Positions 12,291 through 23,512 of a DNA stretch of 64,000 nt are shown piece after piece; within the stretch, counting starts at the first letter, position 1, and the number at the start of each line of letters is the position of its first letter. This DNA comes from Athripsodes cinereus. Its lineage: Eukaryota > Arthropoda > Insecta > Trichoptera > Leptoceridae. The position numbers and the translations under genes were made by a program. The stretch spans positions 29,773,542 through 29,837,541 of the forward strand of contig OX388305.1 in NCBI GenBank assembly GCA_947579605.1, given 5' to 3'. The notes beneath the pieces are model-generated. The model was not told the origin of the DNA. It saw only the letters and a program-made list of their open reading frames with translations, and did not search any database.

Positions 12291-13866
12291 TTCCCCACTA
12301 CTTTTATTTCACCCCCACAAGAGATAGCACATGATTGGATGATTTAATTTTTTCAATTAAACATCGTGTTTAATATGTTTTGATTCTAAAACTCACAATT
12401 ATGTAATTAGGTGGAATGTAAACGGTTTTAAGCAAAAGAAATCACGTAGAAAAAAAACACTTGTTCGATAAGAAACAATATTACATATTTAGTTAAATAT
12501 AAATGGAGATTACCATGATTGAATTATTGCTGTGAAAAACTGATAATATTGTATCAAAATAGGCACCTATCTCATTCCGTAACAACAGATTTTTATTTTT
12601 CACAACGCTTTCATAGGAATCATTGTGATAATTTTATCATTGCATTAATAATCCATTTACTAAATATACTCCCACATAATACTGTCAACTAATATAAATT
12701 AACAAACAAAATATTACACAAATGAAGAAATTACAACATATTATTCGTGTGATGTAACAATTTACTAAAAAATGACAGCTATACAACAAAATTTTCAGTA
12801 TTTCTAAAAAAAAAACGAAATGTTGCGATGGGAAAACAATAAGAATAATAATATATAGGTACATTTTATCAACTTCATGATTGTTGGAATAATAATAATA
12901 TTTTATCACGAAAATCAAGAGACTTACCGAGCATTAGTTTATTGTAGGGAAGGCTTCATCCAATTTAACCTAAAAGGAAGAATAAACAGAATTAGTTATT
13001 TGACAGATCGAATTTATATCTTTATTTTTGTCAGATATTCATCTATTTTACTGGGGTATTATATAACTTTCGTATACCCACGACGTAAATTGGGATACAT
13101 TATTATCATCGGATTATTTTTGTAAAGACAGTTAAGATAATTAAATCAATTGGGAGTGATCATGCAGTGTTACAATATTTTAAATTAAACTACATTTATT
13201 TTGCAATCGATGGAGCAGCAAAAATATTGTTTTTATACTATGTGCCTTGAAAATGAGTAATTGTTGTTAGTCACAATATTCTTAAATTATTATAGAACAC
13301 AACCACGGAAATGGAAGAAAAAACACCTCTCAAACATAATATCAACATCCAACGTCTGAAGTGTCTTTTAGCCTGCCTTTTGTTTTCAGAGCTCCATTAA
13401 AATGATTCTTGTAAACTTTTATGCCGTAATTTTTAGGATTTTTTTTGTTAGTAACGACTTCTTTATAAACAATAATACAGTGTAATATAATGGAGGTAAT
13501 TTACATCAACTTTAATGTTAAAGGCGTTCATAAAAAAGAACATTATGGAAAACGACAAATGAATTATGTATATTATTATGTATTAAGGTATTTTTTTAGT
13601 GTACAACACCAACTAAACTGAGATAAAATTTTATCTTATGCGAATTTAAGGTACTTACGTAAATTTCTGTATAAATTATACATTATTTATAAAACATATT
13701 AATCGAAAGTAGTTCACAAATTTATATGCATATTTTCTTAATCTACGTAAAAATATTTTTAACCGGTGCCGGCACTTTGTTTGAAAAATATTGATCCGTA
13801 ATTATTGACTTGTTACGAAACAATAAACTTTTCATGTTCAAAATGTTTGCATTTTTTTAGATACCC
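12291..13866. other. No supported feature
   Basis: AT-rich with several open frames of 77-82 codons rich in I, Y and F, typical of random AT-rich DNA. No element end found. Confidence 0.45.
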
Positions 13867-13966
13867 AAAGTGACCACTTAAGTCTGAACGTTGGGACGTT
13901 TTTTTCACTTCATCCGATAAATTTTGCACAAAGAAACATTATGTAACTATGGTTCTTTAATCGAGA
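13867..13966. repeat. Diverged relative of the 47.8-kb hairpin element
   Basis: Shared blocks with 47928-48040, in the same order on plus, are: AAGTnAnCACTTAAG, AACGTTGGGAC, TTTCACTTC(A/T)TCCGAT, CACAA, and ATGGTTCT..AATCG. The copy lacks 13 bases of the loop and I see no opposing arm, so it represents the loop plus one arm. This shows the sequence is a dispersed repeat and not unique to 47.8 kb. Confidence 0.55.
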
Positions 13967-14189
13967 TGTAAGTTAGTTTTTATTTAAAGAGTCGTAATTT
14001 AAAGAATTCTAAATATTCGTTTTTTATCGAGTTTAGTTTAGTTTTATCGAGTTTTTATGAGGGAAGTCTATTTTGCGAGGAATTTAAGATACGATAGCGA
14101 CATTGGAAGAAGAAAAGAGTGTACCTACATCGATCCATAGTAAACAATATCAACTATTCGAACATTGCAAAAATGCTGGTGCACAATAC

Positions 14190-14672
14190 CAATCTGGTAC
14201 CGACATTATGTATGTAAGCAAAACTTGGATGTGGTTGGAGAAGGACGAACGTGGAATAAATGCTGTGCAGGTGAGATCACTTGGAAGGATTGTTGGTAAA
14301 ACGTAAAACAGATAGAGTGAATCCGAATATAAGGAGAATGAGCGAAAATAAGAAGAGTGTTATGGATAGAATGTAATGTAAATAAGTTGTGATAGTTTGG
14401 ACATGTGAAGCGAATGAAGAGATGATGAAGAAGGTGTATTTATTTGAAAGAGGGAGAGTGAAAAAGCACGGACGTCAAAGAACTACGTAGCCTGATCACG
14501 TGGATAAAATTATCAAGGACGGTCGCGTGTTGATTACGAATAATCGGCGTGCATATACGAAAAACTGGATGAATGTAGGCGAAGTGAAAGAAGTATGTAA
14601 GGATATATCAATACGGCATTTCGTTCTCTTTGTCCACCTCACCTGGGATACGGAGGGAGTAGATAGATAGAT
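14190..14672 (+). pseudogene. Decayed RTE-type reverse transcriptase C-terminal pseudogene
   Basis: Across several frames the plus strand shows VSKTWMWLEKDERGINAVQV with RSLGRIVG, then FGHVKRMNEEMM-like and KKVYLFERGRVKKHGRQR blocks, a DHVDKIIKDGRVLITNNRRA block and VGEVKEVCKD. This is the order found in RTE-family thumb and C-terminal regions and matches the RTE1 fragments at 11.7-12.3 kb. Multiple stops and frameshifts make it non-functional. It ends in CACCTGGGATACGGAGGGAG and then TAGATAGATAGATACA, the simple-repeat tail. A 67-codon frame starting near 14103 covers the first block only. Confidence 0.7.
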
Positions 14673-15084
14673 ACATTTGTAAATTGTAGTTTAACCGATT
14701 AGTAACTACTGAATTGAAATAAATCTTTTAAAGTTTTAAACTAGTTCTGTGCCTAGAATATAGATATTTGTATAGACTTGTAGAGCCCTGGGGCAACATT
14801 GAAGGATTATGTGTTTAGGCCAACTTCGCAAACTCTAATATCAGTTTATCCTACATAATAGTCCAGTTACATAAGGCACATAGGATAAGATATATTATAC
14901 TCAGTTGAATACACTAGAGTTGAACAATCTGTAAATATCATTGCTTAGTTAACGTCAATAGATTAACATTTAACTGGAGAAACATGATAACACAACGAAA
15001 TCAAAAGTTAACTGTGAGAAGTCAAAAATTCACTGGAAAATATTCTATAAGATTTTCAAAGTATATTATATTATTTTCCTAACA
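14673..15084. other. No supported feature
   Basis: AT-rich sequence without recognised repeat or gene signal. Confidence 0.4.
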
Positions 15085-15225
15085 TAACTCTTCTTCTTTT
15101 CTACATGTCTTGTCGGGTCCCCCCAACGTTGACGACCACCTGGGAGAAATCCTTCCTGTTCTGGACAGCACGAAACAGCTCCGCCACACCTCTCATCCCG
15201 GTCCACTCCACAACTATATAATTAT
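15085..15225 (-). pseudogene. LINE reverse transcriptase C-terminal scrap
   Basis: The minus strand encodes VEWTGMRGVAELFRAVQNRK, then DFSQVVVNVGGTRQDM and a TAG stop, followed by AAAAGAAGAAGAG. 'F(R)xxVxNRKxFxxVVVNV' just before the stop, followed by an AAG-rich tail, is a pattern I associate with the very C-terminus of insect LINE reverse transcriptases. It is GC-richer than its surroundings. About 45 codons survive. The clade is uncertain. Confidence 0.55.
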
Positions 15226-15849
15226 ATTAAAAGGTACGAAGGTTATCAATAATAGCCCGTCCCTTATTTTAAAACACCGTCATCTCTGGAATATTTTTTA
15301 AAATTTAGAATTACATTTCAAAGTAATGATGATATGTGAAGCAGTATTTATTTATTATCGCCAAAATATGTCATTAATTTTTGTGTTTGGTGTAAATATT
15401 TCTTTAACGCCGGCACGGTTAGCAAAACACATTAAATCCCCCAACAAAATTATATGGAAAGCGTTCAGATAAATGCCGAAATGACATTCAGAAATTACAT
15501 CACGCGATAAAATGTCATAAACTGATATAGAAGTAGAAATATCAACCCGTTAGGAGAGGATAAAGGGGGGGGGGGAATATTTTGAATCCTCCCGCCAACA
15601 AGGGGAAAACAAATTTGTTTCACATTTTATTTGTGCGCCAAATTAACCAATAAAATGTTTCTACAACACACGATTTGTGTTATTATACACGCCGTTTTTC
15701 GATCTAAAAACATAAACAAAAACACCATGTATATTAAAAAGAAACGTTGAGGAAAGTTAAATAATTTATTTTTGGTTGTCAAATAAATAATTGTAATTTG
15801 AGTACTTTCGGTAAAATCGTTGATTGTATTTGATATGAATATAGTTCAA
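15226..15849. other. No supported feature; 11-G homopolymer
   Basis: AT-rich with a run of 11 G at 15565-15575. Otherwise nothing recognised. Confidence 0.4.
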
Positions 15850-16035
15850 GTTCGTCAGTAGCCTGGAGGTAGAGTCTCGGCCTCGTGAACAGGGGGTCCG
15901 TGGTTCGATCCCAGGTGCCGGCAAACTCCCCTTTCACGACACAAGCTTTTAGCTTACTATGAAAGGTGTATAGGGTTGTATTTGGGTTTATAACAATACC
16001 CAGATATATCTTTTTTTTTAAATATATATATTTTT
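15850..16035 (+). mobile_element. SINE1 copy B (tRNA-derived)
   Basis: A full-length-looking copy: GTTCGTCAGTAGCCTGGAGG (A box), TGGTTCGATCCCAGGTGCCG (B box), the TTTCACGACAC...GTGAAAGG hairpin block, and TTGTATTTGGGTTTATAACA with ACCCAGATATATC as the terminal hairpin, then T runs. It is one of the best-preserved copies and a good reference for the family. Confidence 0.88.
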
Positions 16036-16314
16036 GTCTACAATTGTTTTAACAGAAAATAAACGAATAAACACGAGTAAATTTATCATTGCTAATTTTT
16101 TTTTTATAAAAATAATATTTATTTATAGCAATAATAAGCATATAATATAGGCATGACACCTAGACAGCCTTTTTGCTGAGATATGTTTATTGTTTATGTT
16201 ATTTTATACATTACAGGATCATTTCACGCAAATTAATTACTTCTAAAATAGATTAATTATCTATGATTGTGTTGACGTTTATTTTGAAAAAAACTTTATA
16301 TTCATTTATGTAAG

Positions 16315-16453
16315 CAAACTGTTTTAAGTTTTCCTATATTTATTAATAATAGCGAACTGGTTTCGACTTACAAAGTCATTGTCAAGTAACCCAAAACCAG
16401 GTTAGGTAGGTACTTGGTTAATTAATAAATACAGTAAAACTTAAAACAGTTTG
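16315..16453. repeat. Foldback: 35-bp imperfect inverted repeat
   Basis: The left arm (16315-16349) begins CAAACTGTTTTAAGTTTT and the right arm (16418-16453) is its near-complement, ending AAAACTTAAAACAGTTTG, with about 32 of 35 positions pairing. The loop contains a further short inverted pair (AACTGGTTT / AAACCAGGTT) around GACTTACAAAGTCATTGTC. This fits a MITE or a hairpin-forming repeat of about 140 bp. No target duplication was established. Confidence 0.55.
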
Positions 16454-16519
16454 ATTGTTGCATAAAAAAAATAGAATAATTATCGATATATTTGTGACAT
16501 GAGAAAAACATACATGTAT

Positions 16520-16617
16520 TGTATTGAATACTTTGACACTTAGAGGACGACATGCATGTTCTTTACCTGTAGTTAGTCCCCTGGATACCCTACTCGTGGG
16601 ATTAGTAGTAGTAGTAG
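16520..16617 (+). mobile_element. R-family 3' end, degenerate
   Basis: GACATGCATGTTCTTTACCTG, then CCCCTGGATACCCTACTCGTGG, then GATTAGTAGTAGTAGTAGC. It keeps the CTACnCGTGGG terminal hairpin and the TAG-repeat tail but has lost the CCGTGATGG box. Confidence 0.55.
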
Positions 16618-16804
16618 CAACACAAAAAATAGCAAAATATATCAATACAGCAGTACAATAAACAAGGTTTCATAATTATATTATTATATACGTATGTAAA
16701 TTATATTATTGATGACCAAATGCCTTTATATTATATCCAACTTATAAATGTATTGTGGTTGTGTAGGTGCGTATTTATGTACTTAGGTATTGTTCGGGAG
16801 GTGT

Positions 16805-16900
16805 TATGATTCTTAAATGGGCCCTTGCGGTGGTTTCTCCACAAAACGGCGCATCATAAATAAGTTGTCTAGTTATTATTATTATTATTATTATTATTAG
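16805..16900 (+). mobile_element. LINE 3' end with ATT-repeat tail (family K3)
   Basis: GGGCCCTTGCGGTGGTTTCT, then CACAAAACGGCGCATCATAA, then AAGTTGTCTAG and ATT repeats (about 16877-16899). The same series occurs inverted at 44242-44325. Two copies with the same end and the same tail unit define a 3' terminus of a retroelement family. Upstream sequence is not shared, as expected from 5' truncation. Confidence 0.65.
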
Positions 16901-17059
16901 GTATACTTAGAGCTATTTTTAATTAACCGAATGATGCCTGTTATTGTTTGATTGTGTTTCTATCAGATTGTTATTGGTTTTGTTCTGTTTGGTGTGATTT
17001 GTTTTATTCTTAATATTGAAGTGTATACATTTTTTGATGTTTGAAGACTGTATAATGTT

Positions 17060-17134
17060 GTAAACTTATCATGTATGTAAAAGGCAAATTTAATGCCGTT
17101 TATTGTCCAAAATAAATAAATAAATAAATAATAC
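17060..17134 (+). mobile_element. LINE 3' end with AAAT-repeat tail
   Basis: AAAGGCAAATTTAATGCCGT, then TTATTGTCCAAAATAAATAAA and further AAAT repeats. A small GGCA...TGCC hairpin placed 15-20 bp before an AATAAA-repeat tail is typical of insect LINE 3' ends. It directly precedes an R copy. Confidence 0.55.
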
Positions 17135-17149
17135 AACAAAATTTGAGAA

Positions 17150-17304
17150 TAAACTTGCAAGCTGTCCTCTCCGTGTTAATATAAAATCAAGACATTCAGG
17201 ACGGGAGGCAAACCTCATCGCTGAATTTAAAATGTAAAATGTCTTTATTTTTCGAACGCCTGTCTTCTACAGAACACTCGAAAGCTTACGGAGAAGAGTG
17301 CTGC
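17150..17304 (-). mobile_element. R-family element lacking its 3' terminus
   Basis: From AACTTGCAAGCTGTCCTCTC through GACATTCAGGACGGGAGGC and CCTCATCGCTGAATTTAAAA to ACACTCGAAAGCTTACGGAG. The terminal GTGGGGTAGCCAGC and CATCACGG part is missing on the left, and on the right the match ends abruptly at GAAGAGTG, where an RT fragment begins. Confidence 0.7.
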
Positions 17305-17410
17305 AAAGAACGGAGGATCGGAGTCGCTGGAAGCATTTTGTCCACACCTATACAAATGATGGTCACGATCGTCAGCACTGAGGGAGCGACAACAAAGAAG
17401 AAGAAGTCTA
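17305..17410 (+). pseudogene. LINE RT C-terminal scrap with GAA-repeat tail
   Basis: A plus frame reads RRVLQRTEDRSRWKHFVHTY, then TNDGHDRQH and a TGA stop, then GGGAGCGACAACAAAGAAGA. 'RxxDRxxW' close to the stop, followed by a simple GAA repeat, is typical of the last codons of LINE reverse transcriptases. It abuts the R copy at 17150-17304 without a visible spacer. Confidence 0.5.
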
Positions 17411-17839
17411 ATTTGAAAGAAGCGAGTCCAAAATTTAAGACTAGTATTCCGATAAAGACATGCCATATCCTTCAACAACGTCTGCGAATTCTTTCTCAAG
17501 ACGCATTAATCATTCGCTAATACTAAAATACATATGAAGAGTGAGTTTTTTAATTTGTGTAGGTATAATAGTAATTATAGTAATGAGCCTTTAATTGTTG
17601 TAGGTCATTAGGTGAATATACTGAGTAACAACATTATCTTAGGTGGATACTTATACTACACAATATAATATATTATCCTACCTTTGTATATACACATATA
17701 CCTACATAAATAGTGATGTGCAACAGAATATATGATTCATTCTCATATGATATTTACCTGCCTATTAACATACATTTATACATAATATCCAGTGTGTAAC
17801 GTACCTACATCAGTATAGATATTGTATCATGATCTATAG

Positions 17840-18357
17840 CAGAAGTTCCCAACCGTTTATCGACCATCGTCCACTTGTGAGATAATTAAAATCTAGAAAT
17901 CGATCGCCAATTTCAAGACAAAAGAGACAATAACTTTTTACGTAAGTTCGTCGGTAGCCTGGAGGTAGAGTCTCGGCCTAATGTTCCGTAGTTCGATCCC
18001 AGGAGCCGGCAAACTCCCCTTTCATGACACAAGCTTGTAGTTTTCTGTGAAAGGTGTATAAGGTTGTATTTGGGTTTAGGTATAACAAAACCAGACTTGT
18101 TTTTTAAAAAAAACTTTTTAAATACCAACGTTTTAAACATTTTACTACGTCGCGATTTGATATAGGAAATATTTCAAAATCTCATCATTGTTGTAAAAAA
18201 ACTTTTTGAAAATATTTTTATTTATAAAGAGCTTTTATTTTTTTTTGTTTGTTTTTCCTGACACGCCTAACATGCCTCAGGACATTTTGATTCCCGTAAC
18301 ATGTCTCAGGACCCCCTATTTCTTTCTGAGCTTTGTTTACCCCGTTGGAAACCTCTG
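17840..18357. mobile_element. hAT-type MITE with 8-bp target duplication
   Basis: The left end reads CAGAAGTTCCCAACCGTTTA and the right end, reverse-complemented, CAGAGGTTTCCAACGGGGTA. Both match the CAGnGGTTCCCAAC-like termini known from hAT elements. Flanks are ATCTATAG (17832-17839) and ATCTATAA (18358-18365), an 8-bp duplication with one mismatch that fits the hAT preference nTnnnnAn. There is no transposase, so it is non-autonomous. A SINE1 copy is inserted inside, which accounts for about 180 of its 518 bp. Confidence 0.75.
17944..18115 (+). mobile_element. SINE1 copy C nested in the hAT MITE
   Basis: AGTTCGTCGGTAGCCTGGAGG (A box) and GTAGTTCGATCCCAGGAGCC (B box), then hairpin block and TTTGGGTTT...AACAAAACCCAGA-like tail. 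About 13 bp between the boxes (the CGTGAACAAGGGG stretch) are deleted, and the B box has a G-to-A change. Matching AACTTTTTA words at 17932-17940 and 18112-18120 are the likely 9-bp target duplication. The MITE therefore predates this SINE. Confidence 0.8.
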
Positions 18358-18365
18358 ATCTATAA

Positions 18366-19549
18366 AATGTGTACATTCATACAATAAATAGTGTTAAATC
18401 GTGAGTAGATATTAAATACGTCGTAATATAAGGTATTTGATTTAACTAGATTTACACACAGAATAATGAATCTTTGTTTATTGAAATGCTTCGCCACGTC
18501 AGTGAGCTTGTTGGGCAACACATAGCGAATTGATGGCACAATGTACTTTTTTACAGATGCCGTCATATTATTCATATTCATTTTTAAATAAAACGTAGAT
18601 GCATATAATTGTGTTATGCTGGAACATTCTCAATAGATTCATAATTACAAATATTATGGCGGTTAATTTTCCTGTTACTTATTCGGTTGATAATTTTCCT
18701 GTTACTTATGGTTTACAAGCTGTGGGTAAAAATATACCTACTAACACATGTAGTTAATAATAAAATGATTAGATGAACAACATAAATAAAATACAAAATT
18801 AACATATCTACTCGTGTTTAATGGTAAGTATTTATTTAAATTGTTTCAGTTAGAAATCTCAATGTTATAATACTTACTTATTCAATAAAATGGAAATTTT
18901 CTTCATTGTTTCAATTTACAAACAAAATAATCTGCTTATTCGTGCAACTCAAAGGAAGTGTTAATAACATTGCCGTTTATCACTGCAATAAAACATATTT
19001 AATTAGGTTAATGACCATCAAAACGTAAAGTTAATGTGAATTTATAATAGAGAGATACAAAACAAATAATACTCTTTATCCTAAGAGGAACAACACCTAT
19101 AGAGTGTTAAAATAACATGAAGACATTTAATTATAATTTAGTACAATATCAAACATTCAAATTTTATTTTTGAACCAAAGAATGTTCCAGTGAATTTCCT
19201 TGACTTATGTGTTTTTATAGATACTTGTTTACTTTTGTATCTTTATACTGACGTGCAAAATCATTCACTACGTACATTAAGTTAAAATTCGTTCTTTTAT
19301 ATGTAAAAACAGAATATACCTACATACACCCAACCTGTCTATTATTATTATCATCATCTGTTGTCTTATAAAACTGCCTGTTTCCAAAACATTACAAAAT
19401 AAATTATAATAAAATAAATAAAATAAAGTTATCAAAACATCAACAGGTGGACGTATGCACTTTGTTATTTTTAGAATTCTCTTCGTTTCGATATTCTTGT
19501 CAAATATATTAATATTATATTATTTACCACATCCATTTCATGTTTTCGA
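18366..19549. other. No supported gene; short 27-bp-period duplication
   Basis: AT-rich. AATTTTCCTGTTACTTAT occurs at 18665-18682 and again at 18692-18709. Nothing else recognised. Confidence 0.4.
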
Positions 19550-19850
19550 TTTCCTGTGTCGCTTTGGTGTTGAAACGAGGAAATGAGCAGAAAACGTGAA
19601 AGAAGACTTCAATATCGAGTTTCATTACAATAGTGGCGGGCGGGACGGGAGCGATCCCGATGCAATGCATTCTGAATGTCGACCTAGTTTCCGCAAGTAG
19701 TCGAGTGAGTGTTTTAACTTCTGAACACAAATAGAAATATAGATATTAACAATGCTCATACTGAGAGTCACAAAACCCGCTGGTATCGTTTGTTTTGAGT
19801 GGAAACACGCGCCAAATGCCATTAACGTATGGGAATGTGGCGGAACTACT
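19550..19850. other. GC-richer patch, function unknown
   Basis: Contains GGCGGGCGGGACGGGAGC (near 19634) and more balanced composition than the surrounding kilobases. Minus-strand frames of 68 and 83 codons overlap it but show no domain or motif. It could be a promoter, untranslated exon or old repeat. I recognised no transposon end in it. Confidence 0.3.
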
Positions 19851-22800
19851 TTATACAATACAATACAATAATGCATTCATATTCACAGCCATGTAGGTAG
19901 GTGCCTACTGCAACTTGAAAATAAGATATTCTCAACGAGCTGTAGATATGTTATAAATAACAATAACATTTTTATATGAAAATTAATCGACATTAAATAT
20001 ATTCAATTAAAGCATCATAGTAGATATAGGATAGGTGTTGTGCAGTACAAAGGATGAACAGTATAATGAACAAAAGGAGCCCATGAAATGGCGCACGCGC
20101 TGATAGTGGACGCCGGTGCCTATATGAAGCACGAGTATATAGGTAATGGATTTATCTTATTATTAAATCGGATTAAAGTGGCATCGTTACACGAAAACTC
20201 GAAAATGTGGTAACTGACATAACGGGGTGGAAGCCTTAAGCTTATGTAATGGTTAGTGGTCCGTTAACCGTCGTTATTTCCTTTCAATGGACTTGAACTG
20301 AACAGTGTTTTGTGTACGTATGTATATGTATAATGTTGTTAGAGAAAAGGGGGCAAACTTTGTTATTTTATGAATATTACGGAAATGTTCGCTATTATCG
20401 ATAATACATTCCGTTTTATCTATAGTCCATACATGAGGTGAAATACGTAATAATCTCTTTGACAAAAACCTAAATCCAGATTATTTCTAAGTTTATTGCT
20501 TTTTCTAAGCAGCAAAATAATCCTAATAACAATCTCTCAATTCTATATTTAAAATAACATTTTCCATGAAAGTGCTCTCAAATGTTTATTCCAGGTAAAC
20601 ATATTTATAGACACCTGGTTAACATTTGATGATAATAATAATAGTTGTTGTTGAGATCAATCAGCTGTTTTTCGTCCGCCATTTTAATTCTGAATAACAA
20701 TAGCATAAACAAGATGATTAAATATTTTCCTATCTATAACCTATGTAGGTGCATATTTATATCTAGTGATATTATAGCCTCACCCGTCATTAAAAGTAAC
20801 ACAATAGATTATAAGAGTGAGTCACGCTGTTTCATAACAAGTCTCTATTAGGTATATAGGTAATACTCTCACAAAGTATCATATTAGGTACATCAGTTTA
20901 GAACTCATTGTCATGAATAGACTGAAGTACAAGTAAGTTTTATTTGTTCTCGTTTCATTGACACTTCGAGTGAGGCAGAAAATAGCGATATCTCCAATTA
21001 AAAAGAACCTTTAAAAATATGTATGAGTTGACAGAAAAAAATTCAACACGGCAAAATAATATGCTTTCGTGTTCAACGAGAAATTTTCTAAAATATTTAT
21101 ATATATATATATGCGGGTATGTTACATTTATATCATGTTAGTAGTAAGCACAAAGTTATTGATCATGTTACGTGATTCTTTACTGTGTTTATAAAATATT
21201 GAAAAATGTTACTCCACATTCCATGGCATGAAGGAAATTGTAAATGATGTAGAATAACCAATAAATATCAAAGTTCAAATAAACGTCATATCAATCATAA
21301 GAAATATTGTGATACCAACTGAAAATTGCACTCTCTCGAATGACATATCTGATACCAGAGTGCATAACCAATATACTTACAACTACATACTTATATCATA
21401 ATGTAGGTAACTAATACTTAATAAAAGTTTGATTGAAATACGTGAGCGTAGTAAGAGTGACTCATGCTAGTGTATGAATATGACCTTGTTGGTCGTCCAA
21501 CCTGTTTTATACAATTATAATTAAACGCTATCAATTTATCCCGCAGTTGTTACTCATTGATTAATCAATGCCATCACACCATTACGTGTTTATCAGCAGT
21601 TAACAGATGTTCAATTCAAAAATATATCTACTTTTCTAAATCTAATGCAAACTATATAAAATTAGTTAACTTTATGTATCTCAACATCCTTATGATCAAA
21701 TTATCAATGTCTAATAAATTTACGAGATTATCCATCGTTAACATACAAATAAAGGTATGAAATTCATAAAAATGTAAAATTATTCACGAATCAGAATATG
21801 AATTTATACGAGAAAAATTCGATGTATATATACAGACTTTAAATGTAAAATTTGTATGAATTTAATGTTATGTGTATTTGTGGAAATCAATGAATGGGAG
21901 TTTCACCGATAGGTTTATGGTGTTTATATCGATTAATTTATAATCCTTATATTATACATACAATTTCAAAAATAATGTTTATTATTCATTCCATCTATGA
22001 ATACAATATGAACCTGAAAGAATTGGATATAAGGTGAATATGGGAAGTCCTATCAAGATGCAATACGCATTATTCTATAGCTTTGCATACTTTCAAGATT
22101 TCATGAATTTAACATACATGACATGCTTGAGTGCACACATCCATTTCTTCCTCAGCTCAAATGGTAATTCGATAACCTTTTTCGTGTGAAGGCAAGCATA
22201 TATTATTTTGCGAGGTAAGATGTTGTAAACTTGTGGAAAAAAGGAAACTATTAGAGAGACTGTTATATTTTTTTGTTTATTACAACTGGAGGATGTTTTT
22301 ATGAAACATTATCAAACTTAATCAATTTAAGTTTAAATATTATGATAAATGAATGCTTGTCGGATAAGGAAAGTATGTCAGATAACATTGTATAGATACA
22401 TACATTTGTCATAATTGAAGGTATCTTTACATTTTTCTTTTGAACAAGATTTATCATGGTGAAGACAATTTATTCAGTCGTTTATTTTCATTTTTACAAT
22501 TCTGTAAACACCGCTTTTTTCGTATCACCGTAACATACAGGCAGTAGTGAATATTTTATTTATCGTGAACATTAATTTGGTGAGATTCGAAAACCGACCC
22601 TTAGAGTATTTACATTATTAAAACGTAAAAGGGAGTTTTATGTACGCATTTATTGAATAAAACATCAAGTTTAGATATTAAAATTCAAGGATCGTTCAGC
22701 TTATCCCAGAATTTCTTAAAAAGCTTACATAATTAGAAGAAAATTCAAGAGAGATTTTTCTTGCTGTGTATAGTAATTTGTCACGGCATTTTTACAATAT

Positions 22801-23234
22801 ACATAAGGTTTATTTGCAAACAAACTGCTAACAAGATATTTGAATGGGGACGATGACCCTCATTTGGAAAATATACACACATACAGGTGTGACCCGATAC
22901 ATTTTTTAATTACTCCAATTTCCGTTCTTCCATATCCAGTTAAATTGTTATATACATGCATTTAAATTATGATAACCTAGAAATCAACCCTAACATAGTT
23001 ATTTGGGGTTCAATGCCCTGAAAGTATTATTACATCCCTTGTCCTGTTAGAGGGATGGTTATTTGCAATGGTTTTCAAATAAGGATTACTGAATACTAAT
23101 TTAAAGAATGGTATTATCTTATATAATGTAACTAGCTACATCTATTTGAATAAGTCCTTATCCTACTCAATTTATTAAACATATCATACGAAAAATCCAA
23201 CACGTTGTCATGACTTGAGAAAAAGCAGCCTTGT
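19851..23234. other. 3.4 kb with no supported feature
   Basis: AT-rich; a short TA run at 21098-21112. Open frames are all below 70 codons and of random composition. No SINE, R or LINE end was seen. Confidence 0.5.
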
Positions 23235-23239
23235 AGATG

Positions 23240-23512
23240 TATATACCCTGAGAAGTCCCCGGTAGAGAATAGGTCTCATACTCTTTCCTGGAATTTTTCG
23301 TGTGCCCTGTGTATGCTAAGTATTTCAAAAATATCCCTTGTAAGACTTTAAACATAATTATTCGATTCGGTGATGACGTATGCTACCCGTCCTGAATATT
23401 TTTAGTTTATGTCCGCATGAAAAGTTCAATTTGATTGTTTTTTTACATGCAAATAGTCCGCTGACTACCCCACTTATGGGCAAAGTACATTAGTAGTATT
23501 AGTAGTAAGAAT
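23240..23512 (+). mobile_element. R-family element, near full length, diverged
   Basis: 5' block: GGTCTCATACTCTTTCCTGG...TCGTGTGCCCTGTGTATGC. Middle: TTCGGTGATGACGTATGCTA and CCCGTCCTGAATAT. 3' end: TACATGCAAATAG, CGCTGACTACCCCACTTATGG and AGTAGTATTAGTAGTAAG. Order and spacing follow the 46.5-kb copy; the CCGTGATGG box has decayed. Confidence 0.6.

Noticed and set aside
15850..15935. tRNA gene suggested by good A and B boxes
   Set aside because: The 5' and 3' ends do not pair as an acceptor stem and the same unit with a long tail recurs eight times; it is a SINE head.
17239..17520. 93-codon plus frame as a gene
   Set aside because: It spans the junction of an R copy and a LINE fragment and has no coherent homology of its own.
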